From Candidatus Babelota bacterium (lineage in GTDB: Bacteria > Babelota > Babeliae > Babelales > Vermiphilaceae), in contig JAPLIS010000017.1 in NCBI GenBank assembly GCA_026388985.1, forward strand, positions 27,641 through 91,640: 64,000 nt of DNA, written 5' to 3'. The position numbers and the translations under genes are program-made. Below, one piece after another: positions 8,786 to 16,598 of the stretch (positions are counted from its first letter, which is position 1; every line of letters starts with the position of its first letter). Below the pieces are notes generated by a model. The model searched no databases and was not told the origin of the DNA. It saw only the letters and a program-made list of their open reading frames with translations.

Positions 8786-8911
8786 ACGATTTTATCGCTT
8801 TACAACCTCATTAAAAAGCCCACTAAACTAATTTTTAACCTACTCTTTTACCTGTCTATTGCTAAGTAGATTAACAACCTACATTAGCTGTAAACATAGC
8901 TTTAACTCAGA

Positions 8912-9268
8912 TTAACTAAATAGGCCAGTAAACTTTTTCCAAACAACAGCCAATCTTGCAAGAATCCCTACCTGAACTTGCTCTTTCTGTTTTTCTGCTC
9001 CCGCTTGCTCTTCTACCGACTGTTCTACTACTACAGCAGTTTCTTCTGGCGCTTTAACCTGCTGTTCACTCTTATCTTGAGTGGCTTTTTCAACTAGTGC
9101 AGCTTTTGCCAACGCCGCTCTTGACGCTTTAGTAGATCTTGCGTTATTAACAGACACTGACCGACGAGACACGCCACAGCTTCCATTTTTACATCCAGCT
9201 ACAAGATCCATACCTAATCCAAAAAAACCAACTACCGCTAAAACTGAAACAGTTGTACGATTTTTCAT
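8912..9268 (-). CDS. Small exported, probably lipid-anchored protein
   Basis: The ATG at 9268 follows a strong GGAGG 8 bases upstream, giving a 118-residue protein. Its signal peptide ends in LVAGC, a good lipobox, with the next residues CKNGSCGV adding a second cysteine. The mature part is rich in Ala, Glu, Gln and Val (low complexity, about 35-95) and ends in a short amphipathic helix (LARLAVVWKKFTGLFS) that could touch a membrane. No family is recognised. It is transcribed towards ffh with a terminator-like hairpin between. Confidence 0.65.
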   Translation of the reverse strand: MKNRTTVSVLAVVGFFGLGMDLVAGCKNGSCGVSRRSVSVNNARSTKASRAALAKAALVEKATQDKSEQQVKAPEETAVVVEQSVEEQAGAEKQKEQVQVGILARLAVVWKKFTGLFS

Positions 9269-9656
9269 AATAACCTCCAAAAAAAATTGAATAAAAACAC
9301 CATTAATTCTTTATCATAGTATCATAAATACAGAGTTTTTAAACTGCCAAGCTCACTATTTACTTTAACTGTTACAGGTAGCAAATCTTTAACGCTCCTC
9401 GCCTCAGAACCAGTTCACCCCACCCTTCTGAATTCATAAACAATACCAATCAATAACCCCCGCCACCTGCCGTATTCTAAAGCTGCAATTACCCTTCTTC
9501 TTAGCCTTAACATATAAAATGTGTCCTCTTTTGATTGACAATTGGATAATTACATATAAAATTATAATTAAAAGCAAGCTCTTAAAAAAGCATTACTTAT
9601 TGCGCACATGTCAAACACTTACCTCTATTATAAAAATAAAAGCAAGGCCTTATATC
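9269..9656. other. Intergenic region, divergent promoters expected
   Basis: About 390 bp between a minus-strand lipoprotein gene and a plus-strand ankyrin gene must hold a start site in each direction. I see no gene, no strong hairpin and no convincing -35/-10 pair. An open frame continues upstream of the ankyrin start to 9519, but that stretch does not look like protein and lacks a ribosome binding site. Confidence 0.4.
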
Positions 9657-10868
9657 ATGCAAGCTATCAAAACATTAATTACTGTTACTGTATTAACTAT
9701 AACCCTAGGGCCCCTAGGTATGCATGGAGCGGGAGAAGGGCAAGATTCTAGAGAAGCCCAAGCTACTCCGGCGTTTACGCATAACCAGATAGAGCTAGCA
9801 AATAAACAATTACTCACCGCCTCGCTCAATGGCAACACATATGGTGTAAATCAAGCATTATCTAAAGGAGCTAACGTTAATCAAGTAAACTTGGGCTGGA
9901 CCCCATTAGACTGCGCTATTTTCAAGAATTACACTGAAATAGCAAGCATATTGCTAGCAAATGGTGCAAATGCCTCTCGTGCAAAGACGGGAGACGAACC
10001 CCCACTCTATTGGGCTATTAACCACGACAACGTTGAAATAGTAAAAAAACTTCTTGAAAAAGGCGCAAATCCTAATCATGTTGACGTAAAAGGCAACACT
10101 CCTTTAATGCAGGCAATCCTAAATAAAGGCTCGCATGAAATGATACAAATACTGATTAATGCCGATTCCTATGTGAACAATCCTAGCAATTTTAAGACAT
10201 CCCCTTTATCCATAGAAACAATCAAAGAACAACCCTCTAGCCTATTAAATACAAACCAAGTCAATACAATAAATACCTATATAGCTGAAAAAATGGTACT
10301 GATGATTTGTACTGAAAGAATATATTCAGCTATCATTAAACCATTCGGATTACTACAAATATGCGCTGGTGCTGCGTACGAAAATCAACCTGTAATACAC
10401 GAGCCTTACCCTTTAACCCCTTTATTGCTTCTATCTAGTGCAGCTGCCGCTAGCGCATATGGAATATATCATCACCCTGAGATCCCACAAAATATATACC
10501 AGACTATAAAGCGGGAAATAATCCAAGCTATAGGAAACATAACAGGCCTTAACCATCAAGTCACTAGCAATAATACCGTTGATGCACTTGAAGTAGCTAT
10601 GCCTCAACTATTATTACCTATAATCAGAGACAAAAACATCATTAACATAATAAAAAATTATGCTGGCGATTCAGATTATACAGACGAACAACGTGACCGT
10701 GCAGATATGTGGCAAGATATAGCCCAGCAAAGCTATCATAACGAAGCAATGGCTCAAAAAGAAAAGCGTATGCACCTTCTTTTGCCCATAGAAAATAAAA
10801 ATGCCCGCGAACAAGAGCTGAGACACATGCGCGAAGTGCGCTCAAAGAAATTTGATCCCAAAAAATAA
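9657..10868 (+). CDS. Exported ankyrin-repeat protein with KKFDPKK C-terminus
   Basis: The ATG at 9657 (AAGG 9 bases upstream) gives 403 residues. They begin with a signal peptide (MQAIKTLITVTVLTITLGPLG). About four ankyrin repeats follow at roughly 40-180 (WTPLDCAIFKNYTEIASILLANGA, then GNTPLMQAIL). A hydrophobic Ala/Ser-rich segment at about 255-270 may cross a membrane. Near residue 320 a motif, LLLPIIRDKNIINIIKNYA, resembles a short motif in neighbouring ankyrin proteins. The last residues, SKKFDPKK, are shared with the next gene. Ankyrin repeats bind proteins; in intracellular bacteria they are common in host-directed effectors. The target is unknown. Confidence 0.85.
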   Translation: MQAIKTLITVTVLTITLGPLGMHGAGEGQDSREAQATPAFTHNQIELANKQLLTASLNGNTYGVNQALSKGANVNQVNLGWTPLDCAIFKNYTEIASILLANGANASRAKTGDEPPLYWAINHDNVEIVKKLLEKGANPNHVDVKGNTPLMQAILNKGSHEMIQILINADSYVNNPSNFKTSPLSIETIKEQPSSLLNTNQVNTINTYIAEKMVLMICTERIYSAIIKPFGLLQICAGAAYENQPVIHEPYPLTPLLLLSSAAAASAYGIYHHPEIPQNIYQTIKREIIQAIGNITGLNHQVTSNNTVDALEVAMPQLLLPIIRDKNIINIIKNYAGDSDYTDEQRDRADMWQDIAQQSYHNEAMAQKEKRMHLLLPIENKNAREQELRHMREVRSKKFDPKK

Positions 10869-10923
10869 CACTAAACAAAGAATCTTTTTAAATCGAGTAT
10901 AAACAAATGGAAAGGGTTATACC

Positions 10924-11889
10924 ATGAAAACTATCAAAAAATTAATTATTGCCACTGCACTGATTGGCTCTTTAAGCATGCAAGACATAAAGCTTTATGC
11001 AATGAACAGTGATACAGAGGATGAGGGAAGCGAAGAAAATGCAAGTGCTGCCCAAGAAGCATTACCTACACCTAGGTTTACTACAGAAAGAATAGCCTTA
11101 GTTAGACCTTTTTTATCTCCTCCAGGCATATCAGAATTAGTATCTCTGTATGCGCAACCAACAGAAGAGGACGCCAAAGACGCCACCAAAAATATTCTTG
11201 ATGCAAGTAGAGCTGGAGATATGGGCGCTTGCATGCAAGCTCTTGAAAATGGGGCCGATGTTAACTGTGCACATCTTGCCGGCACACCACTAAGTAGAGC
11301 TATTTTTAACAACAACACCCAAATAGCACACCTACTGCTTTCTCATAATGCCGACCCAAATCAATCATCTGGGCGGAAATACACCTCTCCTCTTGAATAC
11401 GCTATAAGAAGAAACAATGCCAAAGCTGTCGAGCTATTGCTTGACCACAAGGCAGATCCTAATCAAGAAACTGGAAGGTTTGACCTAAGACCATTATGCC
11501 TGGCAATTGAAGATGTTACCACAAAAGGCCATAGTCTTGAAACCATACAAAGACTTATTTTTGCTGGAGCCGACCCTTTACTGACCAACGAAAATGACGA
11601 TAGAAGTTATATGGATATGGCGACACCAGAAATAAAAGCAGCAATTGAACAAGCGCAAGCAGCAGCACGGCGGCGGGCACAAGAACATGCGGCTGCAGCG
11701 CAAGAAGGTGCGGTCACTGAGCCATCATCAGAAACAGCTCAAGATGCAAGAACACAAACGTATAGCATTAGCTCTGCAAGAACTGAACAAATGCCTGAAC
11801 AAGTGGCGCATGTAGATGCAGCCGAACAGCCAAGTGAACGTGAGCGCATGATTGCTGCACGGCTAAAAAAATTTGATCCCAAAAAATAA
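10924..11889 (+). CDS. Exported ankyrin-repeat protein with KKFDPKK C-terminus
   Basis: This 321-residue protein has signal peptide MKTIKKLIIATALIGSLS, closely related to those of the neighbouring ankyrin proteins. An acidic linker leads to the motif RPFLSPPGISELVSLYA at about 60-76. Three or four ankyrin repeats follow at about 90-235 (AGTPLSRAIFNNNTQIAHLLLSHNA and so on). The rest is an Ala/Gln/Glu-rich, partly helical region ending in AARLKKFDPKK. It is 55 bp downstream of the previous ankyrin gene and probably cotranscribed. Its transcript is likely ended by the hairpin at 11962-12005. It is a paralogue of its neighbours, and its function beyond protein binding is unknown. Confidence 0.85.
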   Translation: MKTIKKLIIATALIGSLSMQDIKLYAMNSDTEDEGSEENASAAQEALPTPRFTTERIALVRPFLSPPGISELVSLYAQPTEEDAKDATKNILDASRAGDMGACMQALENGADVNCAHLAGTPLSRAIFNNNTQIAHLLLSHNADPNQSSGRKYTSPLEYAIRRNNAKAVELLLDHKADPNQETGRFDLRPLCLAIEDVTTKGHSLETIQRLIFAGADPLLTNENDDRSYMDMATPEIKAAIEQAQAAARRRAQEHAAAAQEGAVTEPSSETAQDARTQTYSISSARTEQMPEQVAHVDAAEQPSERERMIAARLKKFDPKK

Positions 11890-11961
11890 CAATAACTAAA
11901 AAACTGATTTACACAGGGCTTTTTAATTAATAGTTAAAAGATTCGTTAAGCAAGTAACATA

Positions 11962-12005
11962 AAGAGGGGGAGTAGATGCGAAAAATTCCACCCACTCCCC
12001 CTCTT
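11962..12005 (+). terminator. Hairpin terminator, copy 1 of a repeated element
   Basis: AAGAGGGGGAGT (11962-11973) pairs perfectly with ACTCCCCCTCTT (11994-12005). The element shares AAGTAACATAAAGAGGG and the loop GATGCGAAAAATT with a second copy at 13580-13623, and each is followed by a C-tract. Both lie after ankyrin genes. Confidence 0.65.
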
Positions 12006-12165
12006 ACTATCTCAAGCCTTACCCCCCCCTCTAGCCTCAGAAGACCGTCGCTCCTTTATTTTCAAGCTTTACACCTATCGACAAATTAATAATTTAATAT
12101 AATATTATAAGTAAAAAGCAATTCTATCTGTGCTGGTTACGCAAAAAATAAATGGAAGGTTTGCG

Positions 12166-12771
12166 GTGAAAACTATGAAATATCTTATTATTGCTACTTT
12201 ATTGACTACAGCTTTAGGATCGGTCTGTGTGTATGCAATGGATGACAATCAAAAAGAAGAAGAAACAAGACAATTACAATTAAGAGATCAAAGAACCCCT
12301 CACATAGTCCCATTTTTGCCTGTCCCTGGGGTTGCCAATATAGCATCAGAATATGCAGCCTTTACTCCTGAAGAGGTTACGCAAGCGAATAACGCATTAT
12401 GGCGTGGCATAGACACTAAAAATGTAGATGTTATAGCTCAAGCACTCGATAGTGGTGCACAAATTAATCAGTGTAATCCCCATCGTGGCGTGACAGCATT
12501 AAATTGGGCTTGCGGCAAAGAAGGCTATACTGCAATAGTAAAATTATTACTCAATCGTGGCGCAGATGCTAATGAGCGTGCAAAAAATGGCAACTATACT
12601 CCATTAGAGTGGGCTTGCAAGAAAGGCTATATTGAAATAGTAAAAATACTTGCCTTTCATGGAGTAGGACCTTCTGGCCAAGTATCAGAAAATGTGAAGA
12701 CTATTATTAAACAAGTGCAAGAAGCACGACGAGAGTTGGGTGATCAAAATTGGTTGCCACAGGAACCATAG
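12166..12771 (+). CDS. Exported ankyrin protein, N-terminal part of a gene interrupted by an amber stop
   Basis: A GTG at 12166 with GGAAGG 6 bases upstream starts a signal peptide, VKTMKYLIIATLLTTALGS, that aligns with those of sister proteins; an ATG three codons later is the alternative. The motif VPFLPVPGVANIASEYA precedes two clear ankyrin repeats and a partial third at about residues 75-180. The frame ends with TAG at 12769-12771 inside a short Gln-Glu-Pro repeat, where CAG would be expected. The same frame then stays open to 13413 and encodes more ankyrin-family sequence. The 201-residue product is therefore either a truncated protein or the first half of a readthrough product. Confidence 0.75.
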   Translation: MKTMKYLIIATLLTTALGSVCVYAMDDNQKEEETRQLQLRDQRTPHIVPFLPVPGVANIASEYAAFTPEEVTQANNALWRGIDTKNVDVIAQALDSGAQINQCNPHRGVTALNWACGKEGYTAIVKLLLNRGADANERAKNGNYTPLEWACKKGYIEIVKILAFHGVGPSGQVSENVKTIIKQVQEARRELGDQNWLPQEP

Positions 12772-13413
12772 GAACCACAGGAACTAGTTAAAACTCAAGA
12801 ATTAACTCCCTTTGTACAGATAACAGCTCTTCATAAATTGATTTGGGATTATGCTGCTTATCCTCTTGATAGCATACAGGATCCTGCATTGAAAGAATTA
12901 ATGCAACAGCAGATTATCAAAAATAGACTACAATTTGCGCAAGAAAGAGTTGCTGCAGCTCAAAGCCAAGATGGTGCAGAGGCACAGGAACGCCCAAACA
13001 AACAAGAAAATGTAAATCCAGCTCCACAGCCAGCTCCACAGCCAGCACAGCCAGCTCCAGTTCAACAGCCAGCACAGCCAGCTCCACAGCCAGTTCAAGT
13101 TCAACAACAGCCAGAACAAGTTCAACAGCCAGCACAGCCAGCTCAACAGCAAGCTCCAGTTCAACAGCCAGTTCAACAGCCAGTTCCACAGCCAGCTCCA
13201 GCTCCACAGCCAGCTCCAGTTCAACAGCCAGCTCAAGCCTTCCTTAACAAAAACAAACACTCTTCACCTTTAAACATCAGCCTTCTAGGAATAGCCGCAG
13301 TTACTGGTATATATGCCGCATGTCACTACTTGCCTAAAATAAAACTGTATATCGAGTCTTTGTTTATTAAAAAAAAAGAAGCAACAAAAAAACCGGTTAC
13401 AACTCAAACTTAA
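12772..13413 (+). pseudogene. In-frame continuation of the ankyrin gene after the amber stop (Pro/Gln-rich and membrane segment)
   Basis: Directly after TAG the frame continues EPQELVKTQELTPF and reaches a further copy of the family motif (LHKLIWDYAA). A Pro/Gln/Ala/Val repeat region follows at about 13018-13240, built from CAGCCAGCTCCA-like units. The C-terminal part has one hydrophobic segment (ISLLGIAAVTGIYAACHYL) and a Lys-rich tail. An ATG at 12838 could start a separate 191-residue protein, but no ribosome binding site precedes it. The joined product would be a signal peptide-ankyrin-PQ linker-membrane anchor protein. I read it as one gene broken by a single C-to-T change, unless the stop is suppressed. 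Confidence 0.65.
13018..13240 (+). repeat. Pro/Gln-coding short tandem repeat
   Basis: Imperfect 6-12 base units (CCAGCTCCACAG, CCAGTTCAACAG, CCAGCACAG) follow each other for about 220 bases and encode alternating PAPQ/PVQQ/PAQ blocks. Such arrays change length by slippage. Long open frames on the opposite strand here are by-products of the repeat. Confidence 0.8.
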
Positions 13414-13469
13414 AAAAATAAAAAACATATATATAAAGGCACCTGAATCAGCTGCACCTGCTAATTTAA

Positions 13470-13544
13470 CCGAAAGAAAAGCACCGTGAACAAAAACATG
13501 AGCTTATGCGTGCTGCACGGTTAAAAAAAATTGGCTCTCAATAA
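13470..13544 (+). pseudogene. Remnant of an ankyrin-family C-terminus
   Basis: A short frame of 24 codons plus stop, with no start codon, reads KHREQKHELMRAARLKKIGSQ before TAA. It matches the C-terminal tail of the ankyrin proteins at 10.9-11.9 kb (RMIAARLKKFDPKK). It is probably what is left of a lost C-terminus or of another family copy. The rest of 13414-13703 holds only the hairpin at 13580-13623 and a C-tract. Confidence 0.55.
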
Positions 13545-13579
13545 TCAGATAAATAACAAGCAAAGAAAAAAGTAACATA

Positions 13580-13623
13580 AAGAGGGAGAGTGGATGCGAA
13601 AAATTGCATCCACTCTCCCTCTT
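13580..13623 (+). terminator. Strong hairpin terminator, copy 2 of the repeated element
   Basis: A perfect 18-bp stem pairs AAGAGGGAGAGTGGATGC (13580-13597) with its complement at 13606-13623 around the loop GAAAAATT. It is homologous to the element at 11962-12005, including the upstream AAGTAACATAA and a downstream run of C. A looser relative with G-U pairs lies at 33411-33448. Confidence 0.7.
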
Positions 13624-13703
13624 GCTATTTAGGCGATCAAGACTTTTGACTTTCCCCCCCCTTTCTAATAGAATAAATTATATACTTTCTAACCCCACAT
13701 ACG

Positions 13704-14918
13704 ATGTTACGGTTGCGCATGGCTAAAACACTTATTTTCGAAACAAAAGAATACCCGAAAACCCTTATTATAGGCATTCATGCACCTTATCAAAGAGCTG
13801 GCAACATCGATGCTTATTTAGAAGAGTTCCGCAATTTAGTAAAAACAAACAATGTTCCCTATGAACAAATGCTCACCGTAAAATTACGTGAAATTAGCCC
13901 TGTTTATTTTTTCACTAAAGGGAAACTTGAAGAAATAAAAAAAGTATGCGATGAACATAAAATCGAAAATGTGATTATATCTGACATACTTACACCACAA
14001 CAAGAACGTAACATAGAAGATTACCTTTCAGTAGATGTTACTGACCGGACACAATTAATTTTAGAAATTTTTGAAAAAGCAGCTCGTTCAGCCGAAGGTA
14101 AAACGCAAGTAGCTATTGCTATGCTTCAACATCGCAAAACACGCTTGGCGGGAAAAGGAATTTACCTTGAACAACAATCAGGTGCCGTTGGCGTACGTGG
14201 TGGATTTGGTGAAACCTTAAAAGAGCGAGATCGGCGTTATATTAATAGCCAAATTACCAAATACAAAGATCAATTAGTATCTATGCAAAAAGTACGTGAA
14301 ACACAACGTAAAAGTCGCCTTGATGCTCAGGTACCACAAATATGCTTGGTTGGTTACACCAATGCGGGCAAGTCAACTATTTTAAATGCACTAACCCATA
14401 GCGATGTACTTGCAGAAGACAAGCTCTTTGCAACGCTTGACACTACGACTCGCAGCTTGTTTATTGATAATACACAAAAAGGAATTATCTCTGACACGGT
14501 TGGTTTTATTCAACAACTACCGACACGTTTAATTGAAGCATTCAAATCTACTCTTTCTGAATTGCAGTTTGCGGATCTATTGCTCCACGTTGTTGATATT
14601 TCTGATCCAAGTTGGGAACTCCACATTAAAGTAGTAAATGGCATTCTTGCTGATCTTAAATTAAACAAAGAGATGCTCTATGTCTTCAACAAGTCTGACA
14701 AAGTAGAAATTACCGCTGATATTCAAGAAAAAATAGCTAGTTATCAACCTCATGCGATTACATCCGCCTATTCAAAAAAAGGCCTTGAACCATTGGTAAG
14801 CTATTTACGCGCATGGCAACCAAACAAACAAGAAGTAGAAATTAAAACAGAGCCTACCGATGATACTGACGACGATACTGACGAATATTTCGAAAATTAC
14901 GAAAACGAAGAAAAATAA
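13704..14918 (+). CDS. hflX: Ribosome-associated GTPase HflX
   Basis: HflX binds the 50S subunit and splits stalled ribosomes. The 404 residues contain the glycine-rich N-terminal HflX domain, the subdomain motif SGAVGVRGGFGE(T)LKERDRR at about 160-180, and a GTPase domain with P-loop GYTNAGKST near residue 218. DTVGFIQQLP (G3) and NKSDK (G4) follow. The C-terminal tail is acidic (DDTDDDTDEYFEN). Neither the ATG at 13704 nor the one five codons later (MAKTLIF) has a clear ribosome binding site; the second is equally possible. The 3' end overlaps the convergent RING gene by 22 bp. Confidence 0.95.
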   Translation: MLRLRMAKTLIFETKEYPKTLIIGIHAPYQRAGNIDAYLEEFRNLVKTNNVPYEQMLTVKLREISPVYFFTKGKLEEIKKVCDEHKIENVIISDILTPQQERNIEDYLSVDVTDRTQLILEIFEKAARSAEGKTQVAIAMLQHRKTRLAGKGIYLEQQSGAVGVRGGFGETLKERDRRYINSQITKYKDQLVSMQKVRETQRKSRLDAQVPQICLVGYTNAGKSTILNALTHSDVLAEDKLFATLDTTTRSLFIDNTQKGIISDTVGFIQQLPTRLIEAFKSTLSELQFADLLLHVVDISDPSWELHIKVVNGILADLKLNKEMLYVFNKSDKVEITADIQEKIASYQPHAITSAYSKKGLEPLVSYLRAWQPNKQEVEIKTEPTDDTDDDTDEYFENYENEEK

Positions 14919-15373
14919 ACCAATAAAGCAAAAAGCGGTATGATAGCCAGCCAATCTATTTCTGGTTGCTGCCAGAGACTATCATCTCTTTCTTCTTGAT
15001 CAGATTCACTATCGCTATAGTCACTACTAGTATATGAGCTATGACGGGCATGAGCATTGCCAGCAATAGCATTAAGTATGTCAACAACCTCTGAACTCAG
15101 GGGCTGTTGACAGAGTACACATACAAAACTATGAGAAACATCACACCATTTCTTAATACACTTTGTATGATACGAGTGCAATAGGTTTTTTTTCTGACTA
15201 CACTGACTATTGACAACAGAATCAATAGTTAAATCATCATGACATATTACACAGATAGACAGCTCTGTGTCTTGTTCTGTAGCAGAATATAAAAAAGTTG
15301 ATTTACCTAAAATACAAAAAAACAGTAATAGTATGCTCACTTTTTTGGTGATTACATAATCTGGTATAATCAT
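14897..15373 (-). CDS. Membrane RING-finger protein, eukaryote-like
   Basis: This 158-residue protein starts with a signal peptide or anchor (KVSILLLFFCILGKS). A RING-H2-like finger at about residues 40-95 runs CVICHDDL, then HSYHTKCIKKWC, then CVLCQQPL. The usual third cysteine two residues before the first His is a leucine; a cysteine six residues further upstream might replace it. A Ser/Asp-rich linker leads to a C-terminal hydrophobic helix (IIPLFALLVYF). RING-H2 domains in eukaryotes are ubiquitin E3 ligases that bind E2 enzymes. Bacteria lack that pathway, so a host-directed role is inferred. The start has AGGA 7-8 bases upstream. Confidence 0.75.
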   Translation of the reverse strand: MIIPDYVITKKVSILLLFFCILGKSTFLYSATEQDTELSICVICHDDLTIDSVVNSQCSQKKNLLHSYHTKCIKKWCDVSHSFVCVLCQQPLSSEVVDILNAIAGNAHARHSSYTSSDYSDSESDQEERDDSLWQQPEIDWLAIIPLFALLVYFSSFS

Positions 15374-15691
15374 AAATCAATCCTATACTTGAATAAAGAG
15401 AACGCATACTTTTATTTCTGATGTTATAAAAAACATAGCAAACGGCCTTACCATAAAGATAGAATTCTTCCTGTTCTCTTTATAAAAAAATCGTCTAAAG
15501 CGATAATAGCTTAAAAAAACTACATTCATATCAAACATTAAGCCCACACATCAAAGCTTAATCAAAAACGATTTTTCACGCCTACCCCACTCGTGAAAAC
15601 AAAAAACTCTTTATTTCAGATAGAATTATATGCTATGATTGTAATTGAAGAGTAATAGTTTAATACCATTTATTAAAAAGGAGTACTTATC
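15374..15691. other. Intergenic region with hairpin and candidate promoter
   Basis: No gene is seen. An 8-bp inverted repeat, TTTTCACG and CGTGAAAA with an 11-base C-rich loop, lies at 15573-15599. About 35 bases further on is an extended -10 sequence for the next gene. The hairpin is close enough to the promoter to be an operator, but that is a guess. Confidence 0.4.
15611..15639 (+). promoter_or_regulatory. Candidate extended -10 promoter of the secreted-protein gene
   Basis: TGCTATGAT (15631-15639) fits an extended -10 element; TTATTT at 15611-15616 is a weak -35 at 17-base spacing. It would give a leader of about 45 bases before the start at 15692. Confidence 0.35.
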
Positions 15692-16489
15692 ATGAAAAAA
15701 GTACATTTATTATACACAATGGCTCTATTGAGCCTAAGCGCTACAGGAAGATTATATTGTGCTGAAGAAAGAAGTTCTAACTGGAAGACTCAATTGATAG
15801 AGTATAGTAGTGAAACAGGGTTGCCAATGGTATCCTCCGATGTATATGATGCTTTGACCCCTGAAAAAAAAGCAGAAATTGATGCCGAGATAGAAAGATT
15901 AAAAAATGCAGCTAAAATAGGAGCTGTACTAGGAGGAGTAGCCCTTGCAGGGGCAGCTTATAATCAGTATGCACCAACTCTTGATCAAATGCACCAAGCT
16001 GCAAGCAGTTGGGTGCCAGGATGGCTTTCAAGTCGGGTACCAGATAGATTAAAAAATGCGTTTAAACCATCTGCAGCCCCAATAGTTGATAGATTAATAA
16101 CGGGCGTTTTATATAGTACAGATTTCATGAAAGAAGCTCAGTGGAGCAAATCTTTCAGATGGATGTTAAAACAAATTGCAGAAAAAAACAAGAAAGTGCA
16201 ATTAGGCTTTATAGAACTCATACGAGCTTTAAAGTTGGTCTCTTCTGAAGGTCCTAATATGGCACCCGACGAAGGGGAAGAGATGTTGAAACAGGTGTTT
16301 ATATCTATGGGTGCGAAACCTTCAAAGATACCGTCATTTTTCTCGAAGGAAACCGATTACAATACGGTGGATTTATATAGAACAGAATCCTTAGATGTGC
16401 CTGGAAAATTAACCGGCCAAGAAATAGTAGATCGGCGAATAAGGGAGTTAGAAACAATCAACTCTAATCTTTTTAACTTTCTTTACTAA
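15692..16489 (+). CDS. Secreted hypothetical protein (paralogue of the next gene)
   Basis: A 265-residue protein with signal peptide MKKVHLLYTMALLSLSATG, cleavage near YCAEE. A Gly/Ala segment at about 72-90 (GAVLGGVALAGAAYNQY) may insert in a membrane. The conserved part at about 145-215 contains AQWSKSFRWMLKQIAEKN and ISMGAKPSK, matching WSSSFRWILEQLALN and NSMGARQS in the next protein. The ribosome-binding segment AAAGGAGTACTTATC is identical in both genes, so they arose by duplication. No enzymatic motif is visible. Two signal-peptide paralogues in tandem suggest an exported family of unknown role. Confidence 0.75.
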   Translation: MKKVHLLYTMALLSLSATGRLYCAEERSSNWKTQLIEYSSETGLPMVSSDVYDALTPEKKAEIDAEIERLKNAAKIGAVLGGVALAGAAYNQYAPTLDQMHQAASSWVPGWLSSRVPDRLKNAFKPSAAPIVDRLITGVLYSTDFMKEAQWSKSFRWMLKQIAEKNKKVQLGFIELIRALKLVSSEGPNMAPDEGEEMLKQVFISMGAKPSKIPSFFSKETDYNTVDLYRTESLDVPGKLTGQEIVDRRIRELETINSNLFNFLY

Positions 16490-16521
16490 TAAATACACAG
16501 GTTAACTAAACATATAAAAAC

Positions 16522-16556
16522 AATAGACCTCTTTTTGATATAAGAAGAGGTCTATT
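16522..16556 (+). terminator. Intrinsic terminator between the two secreted-protein genes
   Basis: A perfect 12-bp stem, AATAGACCTCTT and AAGAGGTCTATT, has an 11-base loop rich in T and A. It lies between the stop at 16489 and the next start, so each paralogue may have its own transcript. Confidence 0.65.
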
Positions 16557-16598
16557 TACTAAAATAAATCTAAAAACAAATTAAAAGGAGTACTTATC

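Noticed and set aside
8618..8869. Plus-strand open frame of 83 codons rich in Leu, Ile and Lys
   Set aside because: It overlaps the ffh start, spans the terminator hairpins and shows only AT-driven composition.
9519..9656. N-terminal extension of the first ankyrin protein
   Set aside because: It would bury the signal peptide. The ATG at 9657 has a ribosome binding site and matches the paralogues.
12917..13260. Long open frames on the minus strand (Val/Leu/Glu-rich and Trp/Leu-rich)
   Set aside because: They mirror the Pro/Gln-coding tandem repeat and have no ribosome binding site or domain.
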